Assembly (NCBI GenBank): GCA_017999915.1
Contig: JAGNKX010000002.1
Location: 62,001 to 126,000, forward strand
Source: Spirochaetota bacterium
Lineage (GTDB): Bacteria > Spirochaetota > UBA4802 > UBA5550
Direction: 5' to 3'
Length of the DNA stretch: 64,000 nucleotides
The position numbers and the translations under genes were made by a program. Position 1 is the first letter of the stretch; each line of letters starts with the position of its first letter. Of the stretch, positions 7,407 to 18,000 are shown one piece after another. The notes beneath the pieces are model-generated. The model ran no database searches, was not told the DNA's origin, and saw nothing but the letters and a program-made list of their open reading frames with translations.

Positions 7407-9077
7407 TTATTTGTTCTCCAGGTTTATGTTGACAAAATCTCCCAGCGTGACGGTGCTCGGCCTCGTCCCCTTCATTATCTTTTCAAGCTCTTCCTTCTCC
7501 GAGGCCGACTCGAAGCTCTTGATGCTGAGGGAAAGCCGTTTCTTTTCCACGTCGACGTCGAGAACGACGGCGCTGACGGCGTCGCCGATCTTGAAATGCT
7601 CTTCAAGTTTTTCGATCCGCTTTCTCGAAACCTCGGATATGTGAACGAGGCCCTCGATTTCTCCTTCAAGCTTCACGAAAAGTCCGAAGAGGGTGATCCC
7701 GGAAACGGTCCCTTCCACCCGGGTCCGCGGAGGATACTTCTGCCTGATCTCCTCCCAGGGCGACCTGGTCAGGTGCTTGATGCCGCAGGCTATCTTCATG
7801 TCGCTTTTGTTGATATCCAGTATCTTGATCTCCACCTCGTCGCCCACCGCGTAGGTGCCGGGAACGCTCTTGACGCTGTCGTCCCACGAGATATCGGAGG
7901 TGTGGACAAGGCCGTCTATTCCGTCTTCGAGCTCGACGAACATGCCGAACTTCACGATCTTTTTTATCTTCTTGCGGTGAACCGATCCGACCGGGAACCG
8001 CTCGTCGATGGTGTCCCAGGGGTTGGTCCTGAGCTGCTTGTAGCCCAGGGTCAGCTTCCGGTCCGCCTGGTTGATGTCGAGGACCATGAAGTCGTAGGTC
8101 TCGCCCTTGACCAGCATGTCCTTCGCGTTGAAGCTGTTCTTGTTCCAGGTGAGGTCCGCGTTGTTGACGAATCCCTCGATCCCGTCGGTGATCTCCACGA
8201 AGGAGCCGTGGTTCGTCAGGGTGACGACCCTTCCGGAAACCCGGTCGCCCTGCTTGTATCGCTCGTTTATCGTTATCCACGGATCTTCCGCCAGCTGCTT
8301 CAGTCCGAGGGAAATGCGGCGGTCCGCGCGGTTGATGTCGAGTATGACGAATTCCTGCTCCTTGCCCAGCTTCAGCACTTTCCGCTGCTTGAAGACCTTC
8401 TTCCACGACATGTCATTGCGGTGCAGAAGCGCGTCAAGGCCTTCCACGCGGACGAAGATGCCGAATTCGACGTACTTGACGCCCTCGCCCTTGACAACGT
8501 CGCCGGCCTTGTACTTGGACGTGAAGCTTTCCCACCGCGCCTCCAGCTCCTCGTCGAGGAATTCCTTGCGCGACAGCACGATCGATTTCTTCTTCTTGTC
8601 GATGCTCTTTATCTTGAATTCATATTCCGTGTCGGATTCGTTCTTGTTCTTCAGGTCCGCGGTGAGGGAAAAGGGAAGGAAGGCGATGACGCCGCTGCAG
8701 TCCACGAGCTTGCCCTTGTTGATGGAGCTTTTTATTTTCCCCATGATCGTCTTGTGGCCCTCGTTGTACCAGTCCATGAACTTCTTCCAGTAAAGCTCCG
8801 CGCTGGCCGAGTTCTTGGAAAACTGCAGCATCCCGTCGATCATCCGCTTGTTCTGGAGCATCACCGGCACCATGTCGCCGATGCCCGGCTTTTCCTCGAA
8901 CTCGTGGAGAGGGATCCTGCCGTCGGACTTGGTCCCGACGTTCACGTAGGCGTATTCGCTGTCGATGGTCACGATCTCGCCCTGAACGATCATTCCGGGC
9001 TGGATCTCATCCATGGTAGAATCCGCCACATGTTCCATGTCTATGTTTTCATTTATTTCAGGGGTGAGATTCTCCAT
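7407..9077 (-). CDS. rpsA: 30S ribosomal protein S1
   Basis: RNA-binding protein that helps mRNA onto the ribosome. About 556 residues with six S1 (OB-fold) repeats at roughly 25-95, 105-180, 195-265, 280-350, 365-435 and 455-525; the later repeats show the usual GLVHxSDxSW and LDIN signatures. I chose ATG 9077 over upstream in-frame codons because AGGA lies about 9 bases before it and the protein then begins MENLTPEI. It directly follows cmk, a conserved order in many bacteria. Confidence 0.95.
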   Translation of the reverse strand: MENLTPEINENIDMEHVADSTMDEIQPGMIVQGEIVTIDSEYAYVNVGTKSDGRIPLHEFEEKPGIGDMVPVMLQNKRMIDGMLQFSKNSASAELYWKKFMDWYNEGHKTIMGKIKSSINKGKLVDCSGVIAFLPFSLTADLKNKNESDTEYEFKIKSIDKKKKSIVLSRKEFLDEELEARWESFTSKYKAGDVVKGEGVKYVEFGIFVRVEGLDALLHRNDMSWKKVFKQRKVLKLGKEQEFVILDINRADRRISLGLKQLAEDPWITINERYKQGDRVSGRVVTLTNHGSFVEITDGIEGFVNNADLTWNKNSFNAKDMLVKGETYDFMVLDINQADRKLTLGYKQLRTNPWDTIDERFPVGSVHRKKIKKIVKFGMFVELEDGIDGLVHTSDISWDDSVKSVPGTYAVGDEVEIKILDINKSDMKIACGIKHLTRSPWEEIRQKYPPRTRVEGTVSGITLFGLFVKLEGEIEGLVHISEVSRKRIEKLEEHFKIGDAVSAVVLDVDVEKKRLSLSIKSFESASEKEELEKIMKGTRPSTVTLGDFVNINLENK

Positions 9078-9171
9078 AGTGTTCCATCCTGACATGTAGA
9101 TAGTGAGACCGGGCAACGGCCGCCGTCGATTTTCCGGCGGCTACCCTCGTGTGCCGCGGCCCATTCCGGTT

Positions 9172-9843
9172 TCACCGAATTTGAAGAACGAGTTCCTTGA
9201 TGCGGTTGATCACCTGATCCATCGGCATGTCTGAAGTATCAATATATACTGCATCGCGCGCCCGGACCAGCGCCCCGAAAGGCCGCCGAGTGTCCTGTTC
9301 ATCACGCTGTATAATCTGTTTTTTGATTAGATTTTCGTCAACATTTTTTCCCAATTCCCGGTACTCTTTAATGCGGCGCCCAGCCCGCACTTCCACCGAG
9401 GCGTCAAGGTAAATCTTCAGGTCGGCGTCCGGGAACACCACGGACCCTATGTCCCTCCCGTCCATGATTATGGAATCTTCCCGCGCCCAGGTCCGCAGCA
9501 TGGCGTTGACATGGCCCCGGACATCACGGTCGTCAGAAATGATGCCGATGTTGCGCGCTATCTCCTCGTCCCGTATCAGCCGCGTCACGTCCGTGCCGTT
9601 CACGCAGGTCAGCGATGAGCCGTCCGGAAGGAACTCCTGCCTGATATCCATACCCGCTATATCGGGGGTGAAGGCGAAATCCTTCGCCACGCTCCCGTCG
9701 CGCTTCAGCACGTACCACGTGATGGACCGGTATATGGCGCCGGAGTCTATGTATTTGATCCCCAGGGCGACGGCCGCCTGGCGCGATACGCTGCTCTTGC
9801 CCGATCCGGCGGGGCCGTCGACGGCAACCACGATCTTTTTCAT
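9172..9843 (-). CDS. cmk: cytidylate kinase
   Basis: Phosphorylates CMP and dCMP with ATP. The 223-residue protein has the P-loop GPAGSGKSS at residues 10-18, the DSGAIYR substrate motif and the DGRDIGSVVFPDADLKIYL region typical of bacterial Cmk. Its ATG overlaps the tyrA stop as ATGA, so translation is coupled. rpsA follows after 94 bases. Confidence 0.96.
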   Translation of the reverse strand: MKKIVVAVDGPAGSGKSSVSRQAAVALGIKYIDSGAIYRSITWYVLKRDGSVAKDFAFTPDIAGMDIRQEFLPDGSSLTCVNGTDVTRLIRDEEIARNIGIISDDRDVRGHVNAMLRTWAREDSIIMDGRDIGSVVFPDADLKIYLDASVEVRAGRRIKEYRELGKNVDENLIKKQIIQRDEQDTRRPFGALVRARDAVYIDTSDMPMDQVINRIKELVLQIR

Positions 9844-10721
9844 TGGCTCAAACCATCCCTGATTTTTTTAGCCGCGGCAAAATAATCATGGACCGGGCCG
9901 CCGGTCCCGGCTTCATCGATTACCGCCTTTAGCCGCTTCAGCTCTCCGATCATGACCTCGATCGACGCGGATATGTTGCCGCGATTCTGAAGCACGATGT
10001 CGCGCCACATGTCCGGGGAGCCGGCCGAGATGCGCGTCGCGTCACGGAAGCCGTTCCCGATGAAGGCGCCGATGCCGCAGGCCGGGTCGTGGGCCGCGCG
10101 AAAATCGTCGAAGACCGCCACCAGGGCGCTGGCGACCAGGTGCGGCAGATGGCTGGTGTAGGTAACGAGGAGATCGTGCTCCTCCGGCGAAACCGTGACG
10201 GTCCGCGCCCCGAGGGACTCCCAGAACCGCGCCACCTGGCCGACATCCTCCGGCCGGTTGCCGCCGTGGGGGGTGATGATGACGGAGGAGCCATTGTAGA
10301 GGTCGGGACGGCCCGAATCATACCCGGTCTTCTCGGAGCCCGCCATGGGGTGGCACCCGATGAACTGCCCTGCCCGGTCGAGCCTCCCGATCTCCCGCAT
10401 GATGACATCCTTGACACTGCCCACATCGATCACGATGGTCCGGGGGTCCAGGTCTCCGGCGGTGAGTATTTTCCCGATGATTTCCACCGACGAGTCCACC
10501 GGCGTCGACACCACCGCCAGATCCACTCCGGATAGGGATATCCGGTCAAAGGCGCCGATCGAGTCCACGAATTTTTCGGCGAGGGCCGGTTCCAGCCTGG
10601 CCGCATTGCGGCCGTAGGCGGCAATGAAAATCCCCGGATCGATTTTTTTCAGGGCCCGGCAGATCGATCCTCCCAGCAGTCCCAGGCCGAATATGGCTAC
10701 TTTGTTGAACAATGACGTCAC
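9840..10721 (-). CDS. tyrA: prephenate dehydrogenase
   Basis: Tyrosine branch: NAD(P)-dependent oxidative decarboxylation of prephenate (or arogenate; the specificity cannot be told). 293 residues with the Rossmann motif GLGLLGGS at residues 12-19 and the active-site regions VDVGSVK and GCHPMAGSEKTG. There is no ACT or chorismate mutase domain. The start is GTG at 10721, overlapping the pheA stop (GTGA). Co-transcription with pheA and cmk is very likely. Confidence 0.93.
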   Translation of the reverse strand: MTSLFNKVAIFGLGLLGGSICRALKKIDPGIFIAAYGRNAARLEPALAEKFVDSIGAFDRISLSGVDLAVVSTPVDSSVEIIGKILTAGDLDPRTIVIDVGSVKDVIMREIGRLDRAGQFIGCHPMAGSEKTGYDSGRPDLYNGSSVIITPHGGNRPEDVGQVARFWESLGARTVTVSPEEHDLLVTYTSHLPHLVASALVAVFDDFRAAHDPACGIGAFIGNGFRDATRISAGSPDMWRDIVLQNRGNISASIEVMIGELKRLKAVIDEAGTGGPVHDYFAAAKKIRDGLSQ

Positions 10722-11770
10722 TGCCTGCCTATCGGATACGACCCGAGTATCTTGAGAAAGATCGTCTCGTTCTTCACCTTCCCGAGGGCCTTCCGGACCG
10801 TGTCGTCCTCCGCGTGCCCCAATATGTCGATGAAGAAATTATACTCCCACATCTTCTTCTTATCGGGACGCGACTCGATCTTCGTCATGTTGATGCCGGC
10901 CTCGCTGAACGGCTTCAGGAGATCGAGGAGCGCTCCCGGCCTGTCCTTGACGGCGCACACCAGGGAGGTCTTGTCGTTGCCGGTCGGCGCGGCGGGCTTC
11001 CTGCCGACGAGGAAAAACCTGGTGAAGTTCTGCCGCGAATCCTCGATCATCGTGGCCAGTGTGTTCAGCGTGTAGATCTCACCGGCCAGGCCCGAGGCAA
11101 TGGCCGCGGCCCCGTCCTCCCCGGCGGCGATCTCTGCCGCCCGCGACGTCGAATCCACGCTGACGATCTCCGCGGAGGGCAGGTTCGCCCTTATCCAGGC
11201 CTTGCACTGACCCAGGGTCTGCGGATGGGAGTATACTTTTTTCACGGCGGAAATCCCGCTCGCCCGCGACAGCAGGCTGTAGGTCACGCGCACGTACTGC
11301 TCCGCCATGATCGATAGGGTCGTTTCCATGAGCTCGTCCAGGGTGAAGGTGACGGCGCCCTCGGTGCTGTTCTCGACGGGCACCACGCCGTAGCCCGCCG
11401 ATCCGGCCTCGACCTGGAGGAACACGTCCTGTATGGTGCGCTGGGGCAGCTTGGCGATGGCTTCGCCGAAGAGGCCCCTGACGGCGATGGCCGTAAAGGT
11501 CCCCTCCGGCCCCAGGAAGGCCACCCTGACCGGGGCGATGGCGGCCATGGAGGCCGTCAGGATGTCGGTGTACACCCGCTTGATGGTCTCGCCGGAAAGG
11601 GGCCCGGCGTTGCATGAATCGATGAGATCGTAGAGCCTGCTCCTTTCCTCCGGCGCGAAGGAGTCTTCTCCGGTCCGCGCCCGGAGCCGCTCCATGTACA
11701 GCTCGCTCCGCCGCGAGATCAGGCCGATGATCTCCCTGTCGATCCTCGCGATGTCGTCATGGTCGGCCAT
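10718..11770 (-). CDS. pheA: bifunctional chorismate mutase / prephenate dehydratase (P-protein)
   Basis: Phenylalanine branch from chorismate to phenylpyruvate. In 350 residues: an AroQ-type chorismate mutase domain (about 1-80, IDREIIGLISRRSELY), prephenate dehydratase (about 80-260, with VAFLGPEGTF, VENSTEG and NFTRFFLV), and a C-terminal ACT domain (about 265-345, with DRPGAL and KIESRP) for feedback by phenylalanine. The ATG is one base after the scpB stop, and the stop overlaps tyrA. Confidence 0.96.
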   Translation of the reverse strand: MADHDDIARIDREIIGLISRRSELYMERLRARTGEDSFAPEERSRLYDLIDSCNAGPLSGETIKRVYTDILTASMAAIAPVRVAFLGPEGTFTAIAVRGLFGEAIAKLPQRTIQDVFLQVEAGSAGYGVVPVENSTEGAVTFTLDELMETTLSIMAEQYVRVTYSLLSRASGISAVKKVYSHPQTLGQCKAWIRANLPSAEIVSVDSTSRAAEIAAGEDGAAAIASGLAGEIYTLNTLATMIEDSRQNFTRFFLVGRKPAAPTGNDKTSLVCAVKDRPGALLDLLKPFSEAGINMTKIESRPDKKKMWEYNFFIDILGHAEDDTVRKALGKVKNETIFLKILGSYPIGRQ

Positions 11771-11771
11771 G

Positions 11772-12410
11772 TCATTCGTCCCAGTTCAAAGAGAATTCCT
11801 TAATCTCCGAAAGCTTCGGCAGGTCCGATAGCTTGTTCAGTCCGAAATAACGCAAAAACTCGTTGGTCGTTCCGTAGGCCAGGGGACGGCCCGGCAGCTC
11901 CTTGCGCCCCACCGGCTTGACCAGGGTCCGCTCCATCAGCTTCACCACCATCATCCGGGACGAAACGCCCCGGAGCTCGTCGATCTCCGCCAGCACGATG
12001 GGCTGCTTGTAGGCGATAATCGAAAGGGTCTCCAGCATTCCCTTGGAGAGCCCTTCACGTTTCCTGACCCCGATGACGCGCCGCAGCTGCTCGCCATACC
12101 GCTCACTCGTGACGAACTGGTATCCCTTGGCGATCTCCTGGAGCTTGATGCCGCCGTCACGGTCCTCGTATTCGTCGACCAGCGTGTCGAGGAGTATCTT
12201 GGCGTGGGTCTGATCGATGGAAAAGCTGTTCACGAAAAACGCGAGGGGCACCGGCTCGTTGCTCAGAAAGAGCACCGCTTCCAGCAATCCCTTGATGACA
12301 TCGTCATCCTTATGGCTGTCATCGGGACCGGCTTCCCCGCCGTTCTGCCCGATGACGTCGTCTTTTATATCCTGTGACATGTTGCTATTTGTTCCCTGCG
12401 AATAATTCAT
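11772..12410 (-). CDS. scpB: segregation and condensation protein B
   Basis: Partner of SMC and ScpA in chromosome condensation; tandem winged-helix protein. The core from VIKGLLEAVLFLSNEPV to LRYFGL with KQPIVLAEIDELRG and GRPLAYGTT is typical. The start is uncertain: ATG 12410 (212 aa) has GAGG at 7 bases, but that GAGG is inside a repeat element; ATG 12380 (202 aa) is the alternative and fits usual ScpB length. The extra N-terminus is acidic and low in complexity. Confidence 0.92.
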   Translation of the reverse strand: MNYSQGTNSNMSQDIKDDVIGQNGGEAGPDDSHKDDDVIKGLLEAVLFLSNEPVPLAFFVNSFSIDQTHAKILLDTLVDEYEDRDGGIKLQEIAKGYQFVTSERYGEQLRRVIGVRKREGLSKGMLETLSIIAYKQPIVLAEIDELRGVSSRMMVVKLMERTLVKPVGRKELPGRPLAYGTTNEFLRYFGLNKLSDLPKLSEIKEFSLNWDE

Positions 12411-12492
12411 CCCTCCCCCTCGATGGGGGAGGCGAGGTGGGGGTGAATTGATTATCACCCTCCCCCCTGCCCCTCCCATCAAGGGAGGGGTG
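12411..12492. repeat. GC-rich palindromic repeat, family B copy 1, between scpA and scpB
   Basis: Two hairpins of the CCCTCCCCC-GGGGGAGG type (12411-12432 and 12470-12490) flank a GTGGGGGTGA / TCACCCTCCCCC pair. Similar blocks are at 23563-23622, 26028-26140 and 30404-30470. Here it sits inside an operon and abuts the possible scpB start. Confidence 0.7.
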
Positions 12493-12523
12493 ATTACACC
12501 TGCATCGTATAGTCATATGCCGC

Positions 12524-13300
12524 TTACGCCGGAGCCGGAGCCGGAGCCGCATGCTTCACGATGCGGATGGTACCGAAAACCTTATGCTGGAGCAGCTTGA
12601 TGATCCTCGTTCTCGCCAGCTCCAGTATGGCCATGAAGGTCACCACGATCTCGATCCGCGACGGCTTCGCCGTAAAGATATCGGGAAACTGTATGACATC
12701 CGCCTTGTCCAGCATGTTCTTGATATGCTCAATCCTGTCGCTCACCAGTATCTCGTCAAATACAATTTCCTTCTCGTCGACTTCCTTCTGCGACTGGATG
12801 ACCTCCGCGAAGGCCTTCAGCAGGTCAAAGAGCGACACATCGCCGTAATCGTCGATTTCGATGATCTCCTCGATCCTGTTCTCCCTTGTGTACCGGTTCG
12901 CGCTGGTCTCGAACTCCTCCATGAGCCTCCGCGAGGCGTTCTGGAACTTCTTGAACTCCAGCAGCTTCTGGACCAGCTCGGGGGGAAGGGGCGGCACGAA
13001 ATATTCATCCTCGATCTGGCCCGCCGGAAGCAGGGCGCAGCTTTTATAATACAGGAGCTCCGACGCCATCCGGATGAAATCCGTGGCGATGCGGACGTTC
13101 AGCTTCTCCATGACCTTGAGGTAGCCTAGGTACTGCTCGGTGATGTGGGATATGGTGATTTCCGTTACATCGATCTTTGCCTTTTTAATCAGGTCCCAGA
13201 GCAGATCCAGGGGCCCCTCAAAGTTATCGATATGGATGATGGGATTATTCTCGGGGCTTTCGCCCGGTTCCGCTTCAATTTTATCTTCAGTATCGCTCAT
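12524..13300 (-). CDS. scpA: segregation and condensation protein A
   Basis: Kleisin subunit that bridges SMC heads. About 258 residues from ATG 13300 (MSDTEDK); an upstream frame extension is rich in cysteine and proline and unlikely. The N-terminal kleisin motif NFEGPLDLLWDLIKKAKIDVTEI and the C-terminal winged helix TFMAILELARTRII are clear. The C-terminus ends in an Ala-Pro run. First gene of the scpA-scpB-pheA-tyrA-cmk-rpsA run; its promoter must be in 13301-13371. Confidence 0.94.
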   Translation of the reverse strand: MSDTEDKIEAEPGESPENNPIIHIDNFEGPLDLLWDLIKKAKIDVTEITISHITEQYLGYLKVMEKLNVRIATDFIRMASELLYYKSCALLPAGQIEDEYFVPPLPPELVQKLLEFKKFQNASRRLMEEFETSANRYTRENRIEEIIEIDDYGDVSLFDLLKAFAEVIQSQKEVDEKEIVFDEILVSDRIEHIKNMLDKADVIQFPDIFTAKPSRIEIVVTFMAILELARTRIIKLLQHKVFGTIRIVKHAAPAPAPA

Positions 13301-13371
13301 AGTGTCAACGCAGTGCACAGGATGTTTCCGGGGGGTGTTGCAAAGACCCCCGGATCCACAGGCCTTCACGC

Positions 13372-13401
13372 AAAAAACCCCTCTTTATGGAGGGGTTTTT
13401 T
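13372..13401 (-). terminator. bidirectional intrinsic terminator between cheY and scpA
   Basis: CCCCTC / GAGGGG stem with 6-base loop, flanked by six A and six T, so it can end transcripts on either strand. It separates the chemotaxis block from the scpA operon. Confidence 0.8.
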
Positions 13402-13436
13402 ATATAACCGATAGGTATTATGTCAATCAGTTTATT

Positions 13437-13796
13437 TCAGGCAAGTGCCTTCTCCGCCGCTTTCTGGAGCCGCTCGGGCGGAAAGGGCTTGACCACGAAG
13501 TCCCTGACACCGAGCTTGATGGCCTTGGTAAGAAGGTTTTCCTGGCCCAGCGCCGTTACCATGATTATCCTGGCGTTCGGGTCCTGGCGGAGAATCTCCT
13601 CCGCGGCCTCGATCCCGTCCTTTTCACGCATCGTGATATCCATGGTGACCAGGTTCGGCTTCAGCCGCTTGTATAACTCGATAGCCTCATTACCGTTCTC
13701 GGCTTCGCCGATGATCTCATGACCGGCGGGAACCAGGGCGTCTTTAACGAGGGTCCTCATGAATTTTGCGTCGTCTACTATCAAAATGGTCGCCAT
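13437..13796 (-). CDS. cheY: CheY-like single-domain response regulator
   Basis: 119-residue receiver domain without an output domain. The acid pocket D8-D9, phospho-acceptor D53 (VTMDITM), T81 and K103 (VVKPF) are all present. It lies 157 bases downstream of cheB, on the same strand, and is followed by a terminator. Likely phosphorylated by the nearby CheA-CheC and acting on the flagellar motor, but single receivers can serve other outputs. Confidence 0.88.
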   Translation of the reverse strand: MATILIVDDAKFMRTLVKDALVPAGHEIIGEAENGNEAIELYKRLKPNLVTMDITMREKDGIEAAEEILRQDPNARIIMVTALGQENLLTKAIKLGVRDFVVKPFPPERLQKAAEKALA

Positions 13797-13953
13797 GCAC
13801 CTACCCCATTTACTGTGTCGTCATACGGACGAGAAAAATTATAGCTAGATATTCAAATTTTCGTACTTTTGTCGTTCCGATAATAGATAAAATATTACCA
13901 TAAACTTAAAAAAGCAACAAAAAAACAATACACAATCATAATACAGTACCGTG

Positions 13954-15024
13954 TTAAATATATTCAACAATTTTTTTTGGAATTTCCGATAAAGGGACAA
14001 CATCATCGATTCCGCCCTTTTCCACCGCCACCCGGTTCATGCCATACACAACGGATGTTTCCTCGTTCTGGGCTATTGTTTTACCGCCGGTTTTCTTTAT
14101 CCTGGTGATCCCGTCCGCTCCGTCCCGTCCCATCCCGGTCATGATCACGGCAACCGTGTTCTTCCCGGCAGTATCGGCCAGGGAATTGAATAGCACGTCA
14201 ATGGAGGGCCGGTGTCCGCTCACCTTTTCCCCGTCGAAAACCCTGACATAGCGGTTGTTATTCTTCTCCTCCAGGGCTATATGCTTGTTCCCTGGGGCCA
14301 CGAAGGCGCACCCGGGCAGCACCTGGTCCATGTCCTGGGCCTCTTTCACCTTCAGCTGGGACATCAGGTCAAGCCGCTCGGCGAAGGCCTTGGTGAACCC
14401 TTCAGGCATGTGCTGCACCACCAGGATCGACGAGGGAAAATCGGGCGGGATGTTCGTAAACACCTGTATGAGGGCCGCCGGCCCTCCCGTCGATGTGCCG
14501 ATCCCGACGATCCGGGTACTGGCTGTTTTTTTCAGGATCGGAGCCGCCGCTTTTATGTCCGCCCTGACGGCCGGCGCTCCGGCCGGTCTTTTATCGACCG
14601 GCGTCTCCTTGCTGTCGACCTTCGATTTGCTTACCGACTTGACCTTCGTGCGAAGCAGCTCGCTGATATCATTCAGCGACAGGGAGACCATCGATGACGG
14701 CTTTGGAATGAAATCGACGGCGCCGTATTCCAGGGCCTTGAATGTCTCCTCCGCCCCGTGCTTGGTGAACACGCTCAGCATGATGACCGGTTTCGGGTTC
14801 GTCGCTATTATGGTCCTCAAGGCAGTGAGCCCGTCCATGACGGGCATCTCGATGTCCATGGTGATGACGTCCGGGTTCAACTCCTTCGCCAGCTTGACGG
14901 CCATTTCGCCGTTGTCCGCCGCCCCGATGACCTTGATCATGGGATCGCTTTCAAGGCTGTCGGTTACGATCTTCCGTACAAGAGTTGAATCGTCGACTAC
15001 CAGTACCTTAATTTGACCCGACAT
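13954..15024 (-). CDS. cheB: protein-glutamate methylesterase/glutaminase
   Basis: Removes methyl groups from chemoreceptors for adaptation. 356 residues: receiver domain (1-125, phospho-acceptor D57 in VITMDIEMP), a linker rich in Lys and Pro (130-165), and the CheB catalytic domain with the triad S178 (GTSTGGP), H205 (VQHMPEGF) and D301 (GMGRDGADG). It overlaps the end of the CheA-CheC gene by 17 bases, so translation is probably coupled. A second cheB is at the right edge of the window; no cheR is seen. Confidence 0.95.
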   Translation of the reverse strand: MSGQIKVLVVDDSTLVRKIVTDSLESDPMIKVIGAADNGEMAVKLAKELNPDVITMDIEMPVMDGLTALRTIIATNPKPVIMLSVFTKHGAEETFKALEYGAVDFIPKPSSMVSLSLNDISELLRTKVKSVSKSKVDSKETPVDKRPAGAPAVRADIKAAAPILKKTASTRIVGIGTSTGGPAALIQVFTNIPPDFPSSILVVQHMPEGFTKAFAERLDLMSQLKVKEAQDMDQVLPGCAFVAPGNKHIALEEKNNNRYVRVFDGEKVSGHRPSIDVLFNSLADTAGKNTVAVIMTGMGRDGADGITRIKKTGGKTIAQNEETSVVYGMNRVAVEKGGIDDVVPLSEIPKKIVEYI

Positions 15025-18000
15025 TGGTCCTCATGCGCTCAACAATGATCTTAAGTGAATCGGCCTCGGGAAGAAGAAGGAGGTTCCCGATGATCTTGTC
15101 ATTCTCGAAAAAGAACGCCGTATCCATGATTACCGCATAGTCGCTCAGCATGTTATGAAGAACGAGTATCGAATCAATGACCGACTGAAGATAGTCGTGC
15201 ACTATGGTGGGCAGGCCCGCCCGTATGACCAGGTTCGATTTCTCGGCAATTACGTTGATGACCGCCGCCCCGACGATGTTGGTCAGCTCCTGGAGCGCCG
15301 ATTGTCCGTCCTCGTTGAATTCATGGGTCGTTTTCGAGGCGAGGCCGTACAGGAGATCCACCACCTCGAAGCCGATGGTTTCCTTGAATATGAAGAGCAC
15401 GGTGCCGCGCGTATCGCCCAGTATGGGCATCATGATGCCCATGTAAACGCTGTCGACATCGCCGATATGCTTGGGGATCTGCTCGATGGGCATGACCGAC
15501 ACTTCCGGGATCGACAGGTCGATCTGCTTGTTCAGTATCTTCGAAAGGGACTCGGCCGCATTGGCCGCCCCGATGTTCGCGACGAGCTGGAATTCACGCA
15601 GCTCGTCCTGCGTGAGCGAAATGGATTCGGCCATGTGTTCCGAGGGCGCCCCGGTCCCGGTCGTCGTCTTTATGCTTTCGCGCAGCTCATCCCTGAACTC
15701 GTCAAGGGCCCTGGTGACCCTCTGCCCGATCTTTGCGTCGGTCTCCGGGGACTCCTCCCGGGCGGGGGGCGCGGGCTGTTCGGCGAACATGTGAATGCGG
15801 CGATCGGTCCCGGGCCCCGAGGTGATGGATGAAGGCTTGTCCGCCGTCACCGGCTTTTTCTCTTCGACGACCGGCGCCTCCGGTTTCTGCGCTTCCGGTG
15901 CCTTCGGCTCGGTGAAGAGCATAGCGCCCGATTTGCGCTCAACGGCCGGCGCGGCTTCCCGGACGGCGGCCCTCCCGGCGGGTTCCTTCGCCTTGACCAG
16001 GTCCTCCTCCTCCACTTCTTCTATATCCGCCTCGTCCGCCTCGATAACGCGCTTGCGGTCGTATCGCGTCATCTTGTCCTGCTCGGTGATAACCTTGTTT
16101 ATCATCGACGAGATATCAAGGATAAGGCATATGCTTCCATCGCCGAGGATCGACGCCCCGGCCAGGCCTTCAACGGTCTTGTAATTCTGCTCGAGGGACT
16201 TGATGACGATCTCCAGCTTGCCCTCGAGGTAATCGACGATGAGGCCGATCTTGCGGGTGCCGAAACCGACGACCACGACCGGCATCTTGTCGTCAGGGCC
16301 GAGGGCGCTTTCCAGGTTGATGAACCGCGACAGGCGCAGCAGGGAGAGGATCTCGCCCCTGAGGTTGATGACCTCGTGCCCCTCTATGGTCGTGATGTCC
16401 GATTGCGATATCTTGATGGTCTCGATGACGTCGGTCAGCGGAATAGCGTACATCTCGTTGCGGACCTTCACCATGATGGCGGGAATGATCGCCAGGGTTA
16501 TCGGAAAAGAAAGCACGAAGCGCGTCCCCATGCCCATCTCCGTCTCGATGGACACCGAGCCGTTCAACTCGCTCACGATCTCCTTCACGACATTCATGCC
16601 CACGCCGCGTCCGGAAATGTCGGTTATCTTCTCGGCCGTCGAGAAGCCCGGCGTGAAAATGTAGTTGTATATGTCAGTATCGTCCATGGCCGCGATCATC
16701 TCCGGCGTTGCAAGGCCCATGGCGACGGCTTTCCGCTTGATATGGTCCAGATTGAGGCCGCGGCCGTCGTCGCTCACGTCGACGAAGATCTGGTTGCCGC
16801 TCTGGTAGGCGTTCAGGGTGATGTGGGCCATTTCAGATTTGCCCAGCCTCTTTCTCTCGTCGACCGTCTCGATGCCGTGGTCGGCGGCGTTGCGCAGGAG
16901 ATGCAGGAGAGGCTCGCCGATGGAATCGATGACTTTCTTGTCGAGCTCGGTGTCCTCGCCCTTGATGGTGAGCTCAACCTCCTTGTTGAACTCCTTGGCA
17001 AGGTCCCGCACCAGGCGGCGAAAACGGGTAAAGACCTGGCCGATGGGGACCATCCTCGTCTTCATGATGCCGCTCTGCAGGTCCTTGGCGATGCGCGACA
17101 TCTGTTCCATGCGGCTCTTGAACTCGTTGATGATCGATTTTTCCTCGCTGATCTTCCGCATCTCCTCGTAAAGCTTGAAGAATCCCGAGTTGGCTATGAC
17201 CAGCTCACCGACATTGTTCAGCAGCAGGTCCAGCTTGTCGATGGAGACCTTCACGGTCTTGAGCATCGCGACCTTTTTCTTTCCCTCTTTATCGGCGCCC
17301 CTGACGCCGGCATGCTCCGCCTCGGCGCCTTCCTCTTCGTCCTCGTCCTCATCAACGGCTTCCTCCACCTCTTCATCGGCGGATTCCTTCAAGTCCGGAA
17401 CCGAGGCGGACGCGGCTTTCCCCTCCTCCGCCTCTGCGCCCTGGTCGCCGTAAAAGGATTCGCTCTCGCTGAAACTCAGCACCATCTTGTCGTCCTTCCT
17501 GGTGAGGCGGATGGTGCGAATGTCGATCCGGTGTATCAGGTCCAGGTTGGCGGCGCGGCGTATTTCGTCATTGGACTGCTCCGTGATGATAACGATCTTG
17601 ACGACATTGTTGACGCTGTCGTCGCCCATGTCCTCCATGGAGGGGAAGGTTGTCACGATCTCGCCCATCTTGCCCAGGTTGTTGACGACCAGCTGGGCCT
17701 TGACCCATTTCATCTGGGCCTTGTCGTCGATGAACACGGTCACCTCGCAGCATGACCGGCCGGATTCCAGGCCGCTCTTTATCCGTGACCGCATCTCCCC
17801 GTCGAGGATTGTCTTGGGCACCTCGTAACTGGTCTTGCCGTCGGTGACGATCTCCGGGACCGCCTTCTTCTCGGGTTTCTTCGGCTTAACGGATTTATCA
17901 CAGATGGCCTTGATGTCGTCGATGAGCCATTTCAGATCCTGCTCCGGCTTCTCGCCCGACGCTACGGTGTCGATGACATTGCGGATTTCGTCGAAGCATT

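Noticed and set aside
7596-9092. 498-codon plus-strand frame opposite rpsA
   Set aside because: Antisense shadow of the six S1 repeats; no ribosome site or family features.
15795-17755. Plus-strand frames within the cheA-cheC region
   Set aside because: Antisense to the acidic linkers and kinase domain; composition mirrors the coding strand.
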